Part shown: one piece after another, positions 5,433 to 7,037 of the stretch
How positions within the stretch are numbered: position 1 is the first letter of the stretch
Layout of the letters: every line of letters begins with the position of its first letter
Assembly: GCA_023434825.1 (NCBI GenBank)
Contig: JAEYSH010000192.1
Span: 1 to 7,037 of the forward strand
DNA length: 7,037 nt
Reading direction: 5' to 3'
Source: Methanobacteriota archaeon
GTDB lineage: Archaea > Methanobacteriota > Methanobacteria > Methanobacteriales > Methanobacteriaceae
Notes under the pieces: model-generated
Told to the model about the DNA's origin: nothing
Seen by the model: only the letters and a program-made list of their open reading frames with translations
Database searches by the model: none
Made by a program: the position numbers and the translations under genes

Positions 5433-6008
5433 ATGGAAAAATCCGGAAAACACTTCCATCATGGAAAATCCAGTAGAGAAATACTGGATCCATCTAGAGT
5501 TTTAAATGCAATTGGACTAAAAGAAGGAGATATATTCCTGGATGCCGGCTCTGGGGATGGGTATATGTCAATTGCTGCCTCATCAATAGTAGGAGAAAAA
5601 GGGGAAGTGTATGCAGTTGATATTTATGAAGAATCAATGGAAATTCTTACAAAAGAGATGGAAAGTAAAAATATAAAAAATATAATGCCAGTTATTGCAG
5701 ATATAAGTAAAAAAATCCCACTTAAAGACGGATCAGTTGATATATGTTACATGGGCAATGTTTTGCATGGATTTGTCCAAAATGATGATGTTGACAAAGT
5801 AATGCGTGAAATTAAAAGGATATTGAGATCAAAAGGTACATTTGCAGTAGTTGAATTTAAAAAGATTCAAAATACACCCGGCCCGCCAATGGATGTTAGA
5901 ATAACTCCCAAAAAAATTAGAAAAATTATAGAACAACATAGCTTAGATTTTAAAAGGGTTGAAGAAGTGGGTGATTACCACTACGCAGTTATAATAGAAA
6001 AAAATTAA
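5433..6008 (+). CDS. Class I SAM-dependent methyltransferase, UbiE/COQ5-like fold
   Basis: A complete 191-residue single-domain protein. A histidine-bearing N-terminus, HFHHGKSS (7-14), precedes the helix LDPSRVLNAIGL (18-29). The Rossmann core follows: motif I FLDAGSGDG (35-43) for S-adenosylmethionine, the acidic Asp63 in VYAVDIY (59-65) that binds the ribose, an ADI turn (89-91) like motif II, and SVDICYMGNVLHGF (101-114) as the strand and loop lining the active site. The C-terminal strands include TFAVVEFKK (136-144) and DYHYAVIIEK (181-190). I recall similar small methyltransferases with a His-Gly N-terminus in methanogens. The substrate is unknown; a quinone is unlikely if the host is a methanogen. 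GGTGAT lies 5 nt before the ATG. It converges on the TGT-like gene with 37 bp between the stops. Confidence 0.85.
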   Translation: MEKSGKHFHHGKSSREILDPSRVLNAIGLKEGDIFLDAGSGDGYMSIAASSIVGEKGEVYAVDIYEESMEILTKEMESKNIKNIMPVIADISKKIPLKDGSVDICYMGNVLHGFVQNDDVDKVMREIKRILRSKGTFAVVEFKKIQNTPGPPMDVRITPKKIRKIIEQHSLDFKRVEEVGDYHYAVIIEKN

Positions 6009-6021
6009 TGTACTCTTAAAA

Positions 6022-6029
6022 TTTTTTTT
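6022..6029 (+). terminator. T-run terminator candidate between convergent genes
   Basis: A run of eight T starts 14 nt past the methyltransferase stop codon, within the 37-bp convergent spacer. It suits the plus-strand transcript only; I see no equivalent T-run for the opposing gene inside the spacer. Confidence 0.45.
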
Positions 6030-6045
6030 ATTTATAGTCAGGAAA

Positions 6046-6777
6046 TCAGTATAAAGGCGTATAATTATCCAAAAATTCAGGATAATTTTTATCAAGAAGC
6101 CTTAAAGCAGACATGGCCTCTGGAGAAGTGCAAGATCTCTCTTCGACTAAATTTCTAAGTGTTCCATTTTTAATATTTTCCCTCACTTCTCGAACAACAA
6201 AATCCATACTATTTTTATTATATTCTTTAAGTTCAGATTGGTTTAAATCATATAATTTATAGCTTTCAAGACTATATTTAGCGCTTGGGATTAACAGAAT
6301 GTTTAAATAAGCATAATGTTCTGCAGTGAACTCTCCAAAAAAGTCAATTCCCATATAAGAAAGTAAAGGAATGAAAGTCAAATCTGCAAATGGAAAATAA
6401 AGTGCTGCATTAGGATTTACTGTTTTTCTTATATTTACGATGATATTTACAAGATCCCTTGGATTTCTTAAAAGTACTTCTGAATTAGCTATTAAAAATT
6501 TATTAAATCCAAGATCATCCAATTCTTTAGCGCATTTCACTCTTAAACCAACGTATTTTCCGCCGTGTATAACTGCCATGTCTTCAACATTGCTATTTTT
6601 TGCAAATTCAATAGTTCTATCTACCGACCATTTAGCAAGCTCTTCTGGAACGTCAAAGGGCATTGGTTCATCTTTAATTATCCCTAAATTAAGTGAAGAA
6701 TGCAGAATATCTGGTGTAATAATGTTATTATATTTCCCAAGCCTTCCTGGGCCATCATGTGTTGTTATTTCCATCAT
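6046..6777 (-). CDS. Archaeosine synthase N-domain-like / tRNA-guanine transglycosylase-like protein (stand-alone)
   Basis: A complete protein of 243 residues (from the ATG at 6777) resembling the TGT-like N-terminal domain of archaeal ArcS (TgtA2). Seen are the opening ITTHDGPGRLGKYN (4-17), like the ArcS start with its DGPARLG pattern; a central LIANSEVLLRNPRDLVNII stretch (95-113); ALYFPFADLTFIPLLSYMG (125-143), like the ArcS strand-helix ending in a Y-x-G-x-D-x-F region; and the C-terminal NGTLRNLVEERSCTSPEAM (204-222) with LRLLD, matching the G-x-L-R-x-L-V-E pattern. ArcS inserts the lysine that becomes archaeosine in tRNA, but its catalytic and PUA regions lie in a C-terminal half that is absent here, and the DNA downstream is the convergent methyltransferase. 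It may act with a core encoded elsewhere, or have another role. The longer frame begins with GTG at 6786, which is really part of the ribosome binding site AGTGAT (6787-6782), so the ATG at 6777 or 6774 is preferred. Confidence 0.75.
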   Translation of the reverse strand: MMEITTHDGPGRLGKYNNIITPDILHSSLNLGIIKDEPMPFDVPEELAKWSVDRTIEFAKNSNVEDMAVIHGGKYVGLRVKCAKELDDLGFNKFLIANSEVLLRNPRDLVNIIVNIRKTVNPNAALYFPFADLTFIPLLSYMGIDFFGEFTAEHYAYLNILLIPSAKYSLESYKLYDLNQSELKEYNKNSMDFVVREVRENIKNGTLRNLVEERSCTSPEAMSALRLLDKNYPEFLDNYTPLY

Positions 6778-6781
6778 AAAA

Positions 6782-6787
6782 ATCACT
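6782..6787 (-). promoter_or_regulatory. Ribosome binding site deciding the start of the TGT-like gene
   Basis: On the minus strand AGTGAT, a one-base variant of the GGTGAT used elsewhere in the window, sits 4 nt before the ATG at 6777-6775. The GTG inside it is in frame and would falsely lengthen the protein by three residues. Confidence 0.55.
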
Positions 6788-6868
6788 ATTTATATTAAAT
6801 ATACAATTAGTTCAATAAAAATCTATTTAATTTAATATTTAACATGGATTGTTTTTAACCTCTAATAA

Positions 6869-7037
6869 CTAATCATATCTCTTTGATTTCCTCCAACGTA
6901 AAAATAAAAACAAATATCGAGTTAATAATGATATAACTGCAAATATAAGTATAAATAAAGTTATAACTGCATATAACTCTAAATTATAAAAAGTTAATGT
7001 TATAAAAGCTCCCCCAAATAAAACAGTTCCCAAATAT
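6869..7037 (-). CDS. C-terminal end of an unidentified membrane protein (5' end beyond window)
   Basis: An open frame enters from the right edge on the minus strand and ends at TAG (6871-6869), giving the last 55 residues of a protein. It shows two hydrophobic segments (about residues 1-16 and 20-47 of the visible part), the second ending in a positively charged tail RWRKSKRYD, as expected for a helix ending in the cytoplasm. Aromatic and branched residues dominate, which is typical of membrane proteins and unlikely in random A+T-rich DNA over this length. I cannot assign a family. Its stop lies about 90 bp upstream of the TGT-like start on the same strand, so the two could be cotranscribed or separate. 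Confidence 0.55.
   Translation of the reverse strand, partial: YLGTVLFGGAFITLTFYNLELYAVITLFILIFAVISLLTRYLFLFLRWRKSKRYD

Noticed and set aside
6440..6835. Plus-strand frame of 131 codons
   Set aside because: Most of it is antisense to the TGT-like gene, it ends in A+T-rich intergenic DNA, and the protein shows no recognisable pattern. The TGT-like protein on the other strand has family motifs.
5391..6862. 12-bp direct repeat GTTTTTAACCTC at 5391-5402 and 6851-6862
   Set aside because: A few 12-bp matches are expected by chance in a 7-kb A+T-rich window. The two copies have unrelated contexts, one before the methyltransferase gene and one between two minus-strand genes.
1..7037. CRISPR arrays, insertion sequences, tRNA or rRNA genes, toxin-antitoxin or phage modules
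   Set aside because: I looked for regularly spaced repeats, terminal inverted repeats, transposase motifs and tRNA-like cloverleafs in the gaps and found none. The gene order looks like ordinary chromosome.

Overview
This window is A+T-rich DNA that looks archaeal, most likely from a methanogen of the Methanobacteriales (Methanobacterium-like). The grounds are strong GGTGAT-type ribosome binding sites immediately before several starts (about 3-5 nt away), TATA-box-like promoters about 25-30 bp before short leaders, T-run terminators, an archaeosine-synthase-like (TGT-like) protein, and small glycine-rich membrane and methyltransferase families that resemble methanogen proteins from memory. 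No database search was possible, so the genus is an inference.

Left part (1-1977, minus strand): a carotenoid module. The upstream gene (1977 to 1228) is a CruF-type carotenoid hydratase-like membrane protein. The downstream gene (980 to beyond the left edge) is a CrtI-type FAD-dependent phytoene desaturase, of which 326 N-terminal residues are visible. They are separated by a non-coding gap of about 250 bp that holds a possible terminator and a separate crtI promoter.

Middle left (2053-4118, plus strand): a complete UbiB/ABC1/AarF atypical kinase, diverging from the cruF-like gene across only 75 bp, followed 20 nt later by a small glycine-rich membrane protein starting at TTG. The divergent spacer holds a perfectly palindromic TATA-like octamer that could serve both directions; used rightward it would make the ubiB mRNA leaderless.

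Middle right (4218-5306, plus strand): a small heat shock protein (Hsp20) with its own promoter, a 336-bp non-coding gap with two equally sized dyads, and a 103-residue highly charged, probably disordered protein that I do not recognise. The two may form a stress or proteostasis neighbourhood, but only proximity supports that.

Right part: a class I SAM-dependent methyltransferase (5433-6008, plus) converges on a TGT-like/ArcS N-domain protein (6777-6046, minus) that lacks the catalytic C-terminal half of archaeosine synthase. The right edge cuts the C-terminus of an unidentified membrane protein (minus).

The most interesting themes are a carotenoid route beside a UbiB kinase in what appears to be an anaerobic archaeon without ubiquinone, the shared palindromic promoter joining them, the stand-alone TGT-like protein, and the unrecognised hydrophilic protein near hsp20. 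I see no CRISPR array, insertion sequence, tRNA, rRNA or obvious defence system.
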